NCBI RefSeq assembly: GCF_965224175.1
Contig: NZ_OZ245041.1
Location: 868,001 to 932,000 of the forward strand
DNA: 64,000 nucleotides
Direction of reading: 5' to 3'
Source: Kordia sp965224175
GTDB taxonomy: Bacteria > Bacteroidota > Bacteroidia > Flavobacteriales > Flavobacteriaceae
Below the pieces are notes generated by a model, which was not told the DNA's origin, did no database searches, and was given only the letters and a program-made list of their open reading frames with translations. This document shows, in pieces, positions 8,901-16,652 of this stretch. The translations under genes were made by a program, and so were the position numbers. The stretch's first letter is position 1. Every line of letters begins with the position of its first letter.

Positions 8901-9039
8901 AAGTGCATGACAGTTCACTATTCTATTTTAGAATTAACACTTAAGAATAAAAGTTTACACGATATTTTTCTTAAAAACACCTTCTCACAATATTTATAGA
9001 GTCAATATATCAAGAAACTATAGTGTTTGTCATGCACTT
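8901..9039. repeat. Long inverted repeat pair between symporter and glycerate kinase genes
   Basis: AAGTGCATGACAGTTCACTAT (8901-8921) is matched in inverse by ATAGTG then TTTGTCATGCACTT (9020-9039). The inner 12 bases (AAGTGCATGACA and TGTCATGCACTT) are perfectly complementary. About 100 bp of AT-rich sequence lies between. It could be a large mRNA stem, a pair of regulator sites or a small MITE-like element. No clear target-site duplication is visible. Confidence 0.6.
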
Positions 9040-9045
9040 GCTGAA

Positions 9046-10698
9046 TTAAAAACTATTTAAGATAGTAGGCATAAAATAACTGATGAGTAAAATCAAGAAA
9101 AAGAATACCACTAATATGTAGACTTCTTTGATGAAAAAGTCTGCTTTTTTAACACTGATATCAAAGTTTTCTACAGTTTTGATGTGTGTGTGTTTTGTAA
9201 AATAACTAACGCTATACGCTACCACTAATGCTATGATTACTCCAGAAACATTCAACCAAATCCAGAAAATTTCAAAACCTAAGTTGATGCCAAAGATTTC
9301 TTGCATTGTTTTCGAGAATATAAGATTAATTAATACAGCCGAAATAATCCCTGTATTCATCCCAATATGATTGACTTTTTTAGAAAAAAATGCGAGCAAA
9401 AAGGTAACCAATACTGGACCGTAAAATACAGAGCCAATGGCATTGATAATTTCTATCACTGTGCTTTTACTTCCTCCAAATAGAAACGCACTTGCAATAC
9501 ACATAATTCCCCAAAAAACAACTGATAATTTAGAGATTGACATGTATTTTTTATTGCTTAATTTCTTCTCACCTCTATTGAAAAAATCTTCTACAGTAAC
9601 CGCAGAAAGCGAATTGATTGTAGAACTCAATGTAGACATTGCTGCTGATAAAATCCCAACCATTAAAATTCCTATCAAGCCATGCGGTAAGTACTTCATG
9701 ATAAAAACGGGTAACATTAGATCTGCTTTGATTCCATTTTTTGCAAATTCTTCAGGAAAATGTTGTTGTGTAGTTGATGAAATATCTTGTAAAAAATCAG
9801 GTGCAATTGTGATCAAACCACCTATAATGAGTCCCATTAAACAATAGATTAATACAACCGGAAAGCGAAATAAACCATTAACTAATAATAAGCTTCTTAC
9901 CGTTTTTTCATTTTTTCCCGATAGTAAACGTTGCGCCTGCGTCTGATCGCATCCATAATAAGATACATATAGGAAGAATCCTCCTAAAATCATTGGTAAA
10001 ATACCATATTCATTGTCTTTACCGATTCCTAAGTTGAAATCGATTACTTGTAACCTTTCTTGATCAAATCCATTAGGTAATCCACCATTTTCACTGAGTA
10101 AACTCCAACCATAAATTAGACATATGACCAAACCGCCAAAGAGGATAATCATTTGTATAGCATCGCCCCAAACTACAGCTTTCATTCCTCCTTGCCATGA
10201 ATAAATGATGGTAATAAAACTGATAATTAGAATTGTGTAAGCGAAATCTATATTTAAAACTGCTTGTAGAATAATTGCAATGGTATACACCATCACACCT
10301 GTTCCTAACGCACGACTAATTTGAAATACAATACTTAATACCAAGCGTGTAGATGTACTAAAACGTCTTTCTACAAATTCATAGATACTAACTACACCAG
10401 ATCGGAAAAGTGGCGGAACAATGACAATCATAATGAAAATCATGGCTAATGGAACTGCAAATTCAAACGTGAGCCATTTCATTCCTCCATTAAGTTTTAG
10501 TCCCACAAAAGCTGGAGCAGAAATAAAACTGATGGCTGATAATTGTGTTGCCATCGTAGACAAACTTAACGGAAACCAACCCAAGCTTTTACCTCCAAGA
10601 AAGTAATCTTTAGAATCTTTATTTTCTTTGAAGAAATATCCCATTCCCAAAAAGAAAATGATATATCCGATGATGATTGTATAGTCGAGCCAGTTCAT
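9046..10698 (-). CDS. Sodium:solute symporter (SSS family)
   Basis: A 550-residue inner-membrane protein with about 13-14 hydrophobic segments. The N-terminal pattern DSKDYFLGGKSLGWFPLSLS and the following SAISFISAPAF are typical of the SSS/SGLT family. It probably imports the solute that the next enzyme splits, driven by the sodium gradient. Its start lies 12 bp after the stop of the GH63-like hydrolase gene, so the two are co-transcribed. The substrate is inferred only from the neighbours: a mannosyl- or glucosyl-glycerate or similar small osmolyte. Confidence 0.9.
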   Translation of the reverse strand: MNWLDYTIIIGYIIFFLGMGYFFKENKDSKDYFLGGKSLGWFPLSLSTMATQLSAISFISAPAFVGLKLNGGMKWLTFEFAVPLAMIFIMIVIVPPLFRSGVVSIYEFVERRFSTSTRLVLSIVFQISRALGTGVMVYTIAIILQAVLNIDFAYTILIISFITIIYSWQGGMKAVVWGDAIQMIILFGGLVICLIYGWSLLSENGGLPNGFDQERLQVIDFNLGIGKDNEYGILPMILGGFFLYVSYYGCDQTQAQRLLSGKNEKTVRSLLLVNGLFRFPVVLIYCLMGLIIGGLITIAPDFLQDISSTTQQHFPEEFAKNGIKADLMLPVFIMKYLPHGLIGILMVGILSAAMSTLSSTINSLSAVTVEDFFNRGEKKLSNKKYMSISKLSVVFWGIMCIASAFLFGGSKSTVIEIINAIGSVFYGPVLVTFLLAFFSKKVNHIGMNTGIISAVLINLIFSKTMQEIFGINLGFEIFWIWLNVSGVIIALVVAYSVSYFTKHTHIKTVENFDISVKKADFFIKEVYILVVFFFLILLISYFMPTILNSF

Positions 10699-10710
10699 GT
10701 GTCTTTGATA

Positions 10711-12009
10711 TTAGTTGTCGTTAAGCATGTCAATTATTAAGGCAGCTGTCCAGGAGAAATTATTTCCTCCGTATCCTGTTTCTCCCTCGTCTTTTCGAGC
10801 ATCAAAATACTCATAGAATCCAAATTTTTCAACTAAAGCGATAGAATCATTTTTAACTCTTTCTGCAATTTGGGTAAATTCATATTTTTTTAATCCATTA
10901 TATAAAATCCAATTCACGTTAATCCAAACTGGTCCACGCCAGTATTTTCGTGGATTGTAGCGTTCACTTGTAGGATCAAAAGAGGCGCATAGATATTGGT
11001 GATCTTTCCCAAATTTCTCCATCATCGTTTTTATCAATACAGCTGCATACTCTTTGGTAGGAATTCCAGCATACAATGGTGTAAATGAGGATGATGACAC
11101 ATAATTTAACGGTTTTTCATTTCGCAAATCATAATGTATATATGCGCCTAATTCTTTGTTGAATAACTTTTCATTAAACGATTTGATACTTTTTGCTTGC
11201 CAAGCTTCTAATTGTTGTATTTTTTCTTCATTATTTCCAATAATTTTGTACAATTCAAGTAAGCTTTCGTTTGACTTAATTAACATCGTATTGAACAATG
11301 GATCTTGCACTAAAAACGGAGATAATTCTGCAATTTTTTGATCATTATAATTGTGTGCTTTCGCTATTTCTATAATATTCAAATAATGATCGTATTCTTT
11401 TTTTGATGGGCGCTGAGAAGCATCAACATGCGTTGTATCTCTTCGTTCAAAAGTAAAATCTGGTGACTGCATTGTTTTAAATATATCATCCCATAAAGGA
11501 GAATTATCTGTTCCTGATTCCCAGTTATGATAGATATAGACCAATCCTTCATTATGAAGATCACGATTGTTATAGAAGTATTCGTGATTTTTATAAACTT
11601 TATGAAGCATCGGTTCAATTGCCTTTAGAATTTGCGTTTTGTCTTTGCTTTTTTTGTACAATTCATGAAGCGCAAAACCAGCTACTGGTGGCTGCGTCAT
11701 TCCTGTAGATTTGTATTTTTTTGAAGCTAATGGATGTAAGTGAGAGCAATGAAAATCGGCTCCTGGAAAATATGTATCACTTTCTGTATGAAAAATGATA
11801 TGTGGAATAAAACCATTGTCCCATTGCGCATCGAGCAAAGTTTCCATTTCCTTTACTGCTTTTTCCATATCAAAATGTGCCAGACCTATTGCAATAAAAC
11901 CCGAGTCCCAATTCCATTGAAATGGATATAAGTTTTGGCATGGAATACTGAAACCATCTTTCCAGTTATTTTCCAGCACTTTCATAGCTTGTTTTTGTAA
12001 TTCTTTCAA
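10711..12009 (-). CDS. GH63-type mannosylglycerate/glucosylglycerate hydrolase-like enzyme
   Basis: A 432-residue protein with an (alpha/alpha)6-barrel signature of the trehalase/GH63 clan: QWNWDSGF (31-38), PHIIFH (69-74), HNWESGTDNSP (161-171, Asp168 the likely acid) and a C-terminal GETGYGGNNFSWTAA, in which Glu410 is the likely base. It has no signal peptide, so it acts in the cytoplasm. Size and motif order fit the short bacterial GH63 hydrolases that split mannosylglycerate or glucosylglycerate into a hexose and glycerate. A glycerate kinase in the same cluster supports this directly. A trehalase-like or other small alpha-glycosidase remains possible. Confidence 0.75.
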   Translation of the reverse strand: MKELQKQAMKVLENNWKDGFSIPCQNLYPFQWNWDSGFIAIGLAHFDMEKAVKEMETLLDAQWDNGFIPHIIFHTESDTYFPGADFHCSHLHPLASKKYKSTGMTQPPVAGFALHELYKKSKDKTQILKAIEPMLHKVYKNHEYFYNNRDLHNEGLVYIYHNWESGTDNSPLWDDIFKTMQSPDFTFERRDTTHVDASQRPSKKEYDHYLNIIEIAKAHNYNDQKIAELSPFLVQDPLFNTMLIKSNESLLELYKIIGNNEEKIQQLEAWQAKSIKSFNEKLFNKELGAYIHYDLRNEKPLNYVSSSSFTPLYAGIPTKEYAAVLIKTMMEKFGKDHQYLCASFDPTSERYNPRKYWRGPVWINVNWILYNGLKKYEFTQIAERVKNDSIALVEKFGFYEYFDARKDEGETGYGGNNFSWTAALIIDMLNDN

Positions 12010-12073
12010 ACGTAATGGTATTTAGTATGATTTAATAATATTTTCAAATTGAATCTGCTTTAACTAAGTAAGT

Positions 12074-12126
12074 AACTCAAAAACTCACCACGAACGAATA
12101 TGAAAATACGTGGTGAGCTATGAGTT
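12074..12126. other. Strong intergenic stem-loop below the TonB receptor gene
   Basis: AACTCA plus CTCACCACG (12074-12092) pairs with CGTGGTGAG plus TGAGTT (12109-12126) around a 16-nt loop. It lies between the receptor gene and the GH63-like gene on the same strand. No U-tract follows, so it more likely protects or processes the receptor message, or reduces read-through, than terminates it. Confidence 0.65.
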
Positions 12127-12154
12127 AAATGAAGCTAATATCAATTAAGTGTTT

Positions 12155-14749
12155 TTAAAAGTTGAATGTAGCGTTGAAAAATACTCTTGTTGGTAATACT
12201 GGTCTACCTACAAAGAATTCTTCTTCTGTTTGATTGTTGTTCAATCTTGGAGATCCTTCTGTAATTCCATCTGAATTGAATAAGTTGAATACTTGCGATC
12301 CAATACGCATTGTTTCTCCGTTTTCGCCTACATCAAAAGTATATCCTAGATTTAAGCTTGCTAATCCAATTGCATCTAATTCAATAGAGTTTGCATCGTT
12401 AGAGAACTTTTTTCCTGTATAGTTATAAATGATTCCTGCATCAAACTTTGAGTTATCATAGTTTACAGAAACAGTACTCAAAATATTTGGTTGTCTTCTT
12501 AATTCATTGCCTTCAAATTCTGGATTACTTTCTGATTTTGTAATTTCATGACTTTGGTACGTTAGAGAACCTGCAAAGTCAAAATTGTTAGCAAATGCCC
12601 AATTCCATGTTCCTTCAAATCCAAAAGTACTTGTATCTTGTGTATCTACTTCTTCGATGAATCCACCACCAGGTGCGTTTACAAAACTTACGGCACGTCT
12701 GTCTTTTAAGCTTACAGAATAAAGTGCTGCAGTACCAGAGAATTTATTTTTTGAATATTTCACACCTAATTCTCCTTGAATAATTTTCTCTGTTTCGTAA
12801 GAAGATGGATTACCAAATCCGTCAAAACGTGTTCCTCTTAATTCTGGAAAGAAATATCCTCTAGAGAAGTTTCCATAGGCGCTTAAATCGTCATTTACTT
12901 TGTATAATGCAGCTAAAGCAACTGCAAAATCGTCTGCTGATACATTTCCTCTCGTAAAGCTACCATTACCCCAAACTACATTGTCTAAGTTGGCAATTCC
13001 TGTATTGTCTACTAGAAAAGAATCTGTTCCTTCTACTTCAATATCTCCTGAAGCTCTTTCGTAACGAACACCAATATCTAAATTCCAACGATCTAGTTTG
13101 ATTTCATCTGTTAGAAATACTGCTATTTTGTTACTAGAAATATTTCTGTTCGTATAGGCAGTTCCTCTATTTGTCACACCATTAATAGAATACCCAGAAA
13201 CATTTACCAAACGAGGTCTGTTGTTGAATTCTCCTAAATAATTTGTGATGACATTAAAATCACCTGCTTGCGATCTGGACATGAATGTTCCTAAGGTTAT
13301 ACTGTGATTTCCTGTTCTTTTTGTGAATTTGATATCTGCCATTAATTCTTCTAATGGTCTGCTTCTATCTAAGATTCTGTTTTCAAACAATAAAGCGTTT
13401 GCTCCTAATGGTTGTCCATTTAAGTACGTGAAATCTCCTGAAGTTAGTCCACGTGCATCTAAATATTCTTGCTGTGTTTCTACAACTTTAGCACCACTCA
13501 CGCCACTTCCGTCAAGAAATAAATTAAATTGATGCTTGTAACGAGAGTATCTTAGTTTTGCATCTAATTTTAAATCATCTGAAAAACGGTGTTTAAAGTT
13601 TGTTAAGAAATAACCACCTTTTGTTGCTACTCCATCTTCAATTGGAGATCGATAAATTCCATCTGGAGTTGCATACGCAATATCAGAAGCTTCTGCTGTT
13701 TGCAATGTTAGCACTTCTTCTCCATCATTTCCTGTTGGACGATTACGTGATCCGCCTTCTAATGGATATGGTAAAAAGAATTGTACACTATCGTCAATCC
13801 ACTGTCCAGAAAATGTAATAGAACCGTTGTTCGTTAAATGTTTGATATTTCCTCGTAATTGAAAACCTTCTGTATTTAATCCTGTTTTTAATGGTCCTTC
13901 ATCATAACGATAAAATCCAGATAGTGCATAGAATGTTTTTGAATCTTCACCGCCAAGTGGTCCGCTAGTTACAAAATCTGCTTTATAACGCGAGTTTGAA
14001 GCTACTTCTGTACGGATTGTTGTTTTTTGTTGGCTTCCACCAGTTACACTCGTATAGTTAATGATACCAGCAACTGAACCTACTCCGTATAAAATTGAAG
14101 AACCGCCTCTAACGAATTCTAGATTCTTCATTCCGATATCGTTTCTGAAGTATACATCATGCGCTGAAGAATTTAATCCGAAAGTACTTAATACAGGCAT
14201 TCCGTCTATTTGTAATGGATTAAACTGGTATTGTCCTCCAGAAGGTAAACCTCTTACAAAGATGTTAGAAGCTACTTCTCCTCCTCCACCTTCAGCAGTA
14301 ATACCTGGTACACTTCTTAGTACATCTGCCTGGCTACTGGTATTGAGTTTTGACAGTTCTTTTACTCCGAAGGAAGTAATCGATAAAGGTGTTTCTTTTT
14401 GTGAACGTGTCGTAGAAGTTGCTGTTAATAATACTGCCGATAATGCATTTCCTCCTTGTTGTAATACAATATTTAATTTAATTGAAGTTCCGTTTAATTC
14501 AATTATTTTTTCATATGTTTCATAACCTACATATGAAACTGAAATTGTTTGCTTACCAGTTAAATTTGAGGAGAATGAAAAATTACCATCAAAGTCTGTT
14601 GCAGCACCTGAGGTATCTCCTTTTATAGAAACATTAGCACCTGGGATTGGAGTTCCAGTTTCGTCTTTTACGGTACCTGAAATCTCCGTTTGTGCCATTC
14701 CTGTAAAGAAGGTAAGTGCGCAAATAAGAGTGAAAATAGTTTTTCCCAT
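12155..14749 (-). CDS. TonB-dependent receptor with CarboxypepD_reg-like N-terminal domain
   Basis: An 864-residue outer-membrane receptor. A signal peptide ends at GMAQ, a carboxypeptidase-regulatory-like domain follows (about 22-110, ISGTVKDETGTPIPGANVSIKG), then a plug with RGLPSGGQYQFNPLQIDGMP, then a 22-strand barrel ending in FFNATFNF, a typical C-terminal aromatic signature. It is a classical receptor rather than a SusC homologue, and no SusD is adjacent. It probably carries the solute handled by the symporter, hydrolase and glycerate kinase encoded downstream. It is divergent from a LacI regulator with a palindromic operator between them. Confidence 0.93.
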   Translation of the reverse strand: MGKTIFTLICALTFFTGMAQTEISGTVKDETGTPIPGANVSIKGDTSGAATDFDGNFSFSSNLTGKQTISVSYVGYETYEKIIELNGTSIKLNIVLQQGGNALSAVLLTATSTTRSQKETPLSITSFGVKELSKLNTSSQADVLRSVPGITAEGGGGEVASNIFVRGLPSGGQYQFNPLQIDGMPVLSTFGLNSSAHDVYFRNDIGMKNLEFVRGGSSILYGVGSVAGIINYTSVTGGSQQKTTIRTEVASNSRYKADFVTSGPLGGEDSKTFYALSGFYRYDEGPLKTGLNTEGFQLRGNIKHLTNNGSITFSGQWIDDSVQFFLPYPLEGGSRNRPTGNDGEEVLTLQTAEASDIAYATPDGIYRSPIEDGVATKGGYFLTNFKHRFSDDLKLDAKLRYSRYKHQFNLFLDGSGVSGAKVVETQQEYLDARGLTSGDFTYLNGQPLGANALLFENRILDRSRPLEELMADIKFTKRTGNHSITLGTFMSRSQAGDFNVITNYLGEFNNRPRLVNVSGYSINGVTNRGTAYTNRNISSNKIAVFLTDEIKLDRWNLDIGVRYERASGDIEVEGTDSFLVDNTGIANLDNVVWGNGSFTRGNVSADDFAVALAALYKVNDDLSAYGNFSRGYFFPELRGTRFDGFGNPSSYETEKIIQGELGVKYSKNKFSGTAALYSVSLKDRRAVSFVNAPGGGFIEEVDTQDTSTFGFEGTWNWAFANNFDFAGSLTYQSHEITKSESNPEFEGNELRRQPNILSTVSVNYDNSKFDAGIIYNYTGKKFSNDANSIELDAIGLASLNLGYTFDVGENGETMRIGSQVFNLFNSDGITEGSPRLNNNQTEEEFFVGRPVLPTRVFFNATFNF

Positions 14750-14840
14750 ATTTTATTGATTTAATAATTAATAGTTGATTATGTTGTAATATTAATATAA
14801 TTACTGTTTTATTTTTACGAAAATGTTAATAAAAAGTTAT

Positions 14841-14864
14841 GCAAACGTTCCCGGGAACGTTTGC
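14841..14864. promoter_or_regulatory. Perfect 24-bp palindromic LacI-type operator
   Basis: The half-site GCAAACGTTCCC is followed immediately by its exact inverse GGGAACGTTTGC. A central CG-containing palindrome of this size is typical for LacI-family regulators. It lies in the 168-bp region between the divergent TonB receptor and LacI genes. A TTTG lies near its right end on the plus strand and another near its left end on the minus strand, where -33 elements would be expected. One bound repressor could therefore close both promoters. Confidence 0.88.
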
Positions 14865-14891
14865 AATTTCTATTTAAAAAATTTACATTTG
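14861..14891 (+). promoter_or_regulatory. Bacteroidota-type promoter of the LacI gene
   Basis: TTG (14861-14863), a 20-base spacer and TACATTTG (14884-14891) match the -33/-7 consensus TTG...TAnnTTTG. The predicted start near 14898 leaves a leader of about 20 bases before ATG 14918. The -33 element lies within the right arm of the palindrome, which predicts autoregulation. Confidence 0.7.
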
Positions 14892-14917
14892 GGTAATTAA
14901 TTCCATTTTATCTATAA

Positions 14918-15940
14918 ATGAAGAAAAAAAGTAGTGCTACACTCAAAGATATTGCAAAACAGTTAGGTTTGTCTACTTCTACCGTTTCTCGTGCTTTAAA
15001 TAATCACATAGATATCAATCCAGAAACGAAAAAGTTAGTAGAAAAAAAGGCAAAAGAGTTAAATTATCAACCGAATATTTTTGCCAAAGGTTTTCGCAGT
15101 CATCGTACACGTATTATTGGAGTTGTTGTTCCAAAAATTTCACATTATTATACTTCTACCATATTAGAAGGAATTTTGGAAACCGCAGAAACAAATGGTT
15201 ATCGCGTCATTATTTCTGAATCGAAAAATAGTTTTGAAAAGCAAATTGAGATGTTGAATACTATGATTCAATTTGGTGTTGAAGGTATTTTATTATGTTT
15301 AACCCGAAGAACCAAAGATGTTAAAGACATTTTAAATGTATTAGATCGTATTCCTTTAGTATTATTTGATAAAGTTTCAAACAAAATACCATGCACGCAA
15401 GTAATCATCGACGATAAACAAGCCGCATATAATGCAGTAGAACATTTAATCAATCTCGGAAGGAAACGCATTGCTATTTTTAAAGAAACAGAAAATTCTT
15501 TTAATTCCGAAAAACGTTATGAAGGATATTTAAAAGCGCTAAAAGATCATCATATTCCAATTGATGAAAAGTTGATTTTAAGTACTGAGGATATTTCTGT
15601 AAAACAAGGAAAACGTTTGACAAATATTGTATTGTCTCTCAAAGAAAAACCAGATGCTATTTTTGCAATTACCGATAGTTGTGCCATTGGAGTTATTAAA
15701 AAATTAAAGCAATACAATCTGAAAGTACCTGACGATATTGCAGTTGTTGGATTTAGTAACTCATTCAATTCCAGTATTATTGAACCTAATTTGACCACGA
15801 TAGACCAACCAGGTAATAAAATGGGGAAAACTGCTGTAAAATATTTGATAGAAGAGATTGAAAATGATCTTCTTTCATATAAAACGATTGAACTTCCTAC
15901 AAGCTTAATTGTTCGAGAATCTTCTTTTAAAGTGTCTTAA
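14918..15940 (+). CDS. LacI family transcriptional regulator
   Basis: A 340-residue repressor-type protein. The N-terminal helix-turn-helix reads TLKDIAKQLGLSTSTVSRALNN, and a periplasmic-binding-protein-like effector domain follows (RIIGVVVPKISHYYTSTILEG onward). It is divergent from the TonB receptor gene, with a perfect palindrome between them, so it is the likely local regulator of the glycosylglycerate-type locus and of itself. The effector is unknown; the imported solute, its hexose or glycerate are candidates. Confidence 0.93.
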   Translation: MKKKSSATLKDIAKQLGLSTSTVSRALNNHIDINPETKKLVEKKAKELNYQPNIFAKGFRSHRTRIIGVVVPKISHYYTSTILEGILETAETNGYRVIISESKNSFEKQIEMLNTMIQFGVEGILLCLTRRTKDVKDILNVLDRIPLVLFDKVSNKIPCTQVIIDDKQAAYNAVEHLINLGRKRIAIFKETENSFNSEKRYEGYLKALKDHHIPIDEKLILSTEDISVKQGKRLTNIVLSLKEKPDAIFAITDSCAIGVIKKLKQYNLKVPDDIAVVGFSNSFNSSIIEPNLTTIDQPGNKMGKTAVKYLIEEIENDLLSYKTIELPTSLIVRESSFKVS

Positions 15941-16014
15941 ACAAACTATATCATCATCTTTTGCATATTTCATCATTTTTTTTGAACTTTAAAATCTAAA
16001 CTAAAATACTCAAC

Positions 16015-16449
16015 ATGACAGTTATAGATGCACTTTACGGAAGTCAATATTACGATTTAAAGAATAAAGGATATGATGTGCGAAAAGGACGCATGTATGG
16101 AAACTTACTGTTTGCTGCTACGGTGATGATTTACTTTTTCGTCATTTTGATTATTTGGAGTTTTTTTTCTGAGGATTTTACTAAAGATGTAACACGATTT
16201 TTAAAAAGTATTTTTGGTTATAGCACTGGAAAAATGATAGGCAAAATCATTGCGATTCCTTTGATAGCGATTATTTACGGAGTAATTGCATTGTTTTTTG
16301 GCTCAAAGAAACGCTATGAAAAGAGTTATCAAAAGTTTTCTAACGCTACTCAGGAAGAGAAAGATAATGCTATTGGTAAAATGGTGATGATTTTCGCTGC
16401 TGGATTACTTTTGTTGTTTGTATTGTCTATTACAAGTTTGTTTTTATAG
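16015..16449 (+). CDS. Small membrane protein of unknown function
   Basis: A 144-residue protein with three hydrophobic segments (about 29-51, 79-103 and 122-144) and a cytoplasm-like polar N terminus of about 25 residues (MTVIDALYGSQYYDLKNKGYD). No family is recognised. It stands alone on the plus strand between the LacI gene and the EF-G paralogue, followed by dispersed repeat remnants. Confidence 0.7.
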   Translation: MTVIDALYGSQYYDLKNKGYDVRKGRMYGNLLFAATVMIYFFVILIIWSFFSEDFTKDVTRFLKSIFGYSTGKMIGKIIAIPLIAIIYGVIALFFGSKKRYEKSYQKFSNATQEEKDNAIGKMVMIFAAGLLLLFVLSITSLFL

Positions 16450-16468
16450 AGAAAATAAGTATTCCTGA

Positions 16469-16592
16469 TTACTTCTCGATACAACGAATCATAGATTTGT
16501 CACTCGAAGTGACGTTTTGTTTATGAACGAAATTAGTTTTTCTTAGTAACCAGACTACCACGTCGCTCACTCCTCGTAGTAACGTTTCAAAG
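16469..16592. repeat. Two dispersed repeat remnants
   Basis: At 16469-16514, TTCTCGATAC and CACTCGAAGTGAC repeat the unit at 400-445. At 16550-16592, CAGACTACCACGTCGCTCAC followed by TCCTCGTAGTAACGTTTCAA is a diverged copy of the core of the 516-651 unit. Both lie between converging genes. Confidence 0.6.
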
Positions 16593-16616
16593 AATTTATG
16601 GAATCTTTTATAATAT

Positions 16617-16646
16617 AAAAAACCATCTAATTTCTTAGATGGTTTT
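16617..16646 (-). terminator. Intrinsic terminator of the EF-G paralogue gene
   Basis: AAAACCATCTAA (16619-16630) pairs perfectly with TTAGATGGTTTT (16635-16646) around a 4-base loop. On the minus strand the stem is followed by a run of U residues. It lies 7 bp below the stop codon at 16653. Confidence 0.8.
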
Positions 16647-16652
16647 CAGTAT

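Noticed and set aside
8901..9039. Insertion sequence or MITE
   Set aside because: The inverted arms are real, but there is no transposase, no convincing target duplication and no second copy in the window, so it is listed only as an inverted repeat.
14061..14525. Long antisense frame (154 codons) within the TonB receptor gene
   Set aside because: Shadow of the real gene. The receptor frame has clear domain motifs over the whole span.
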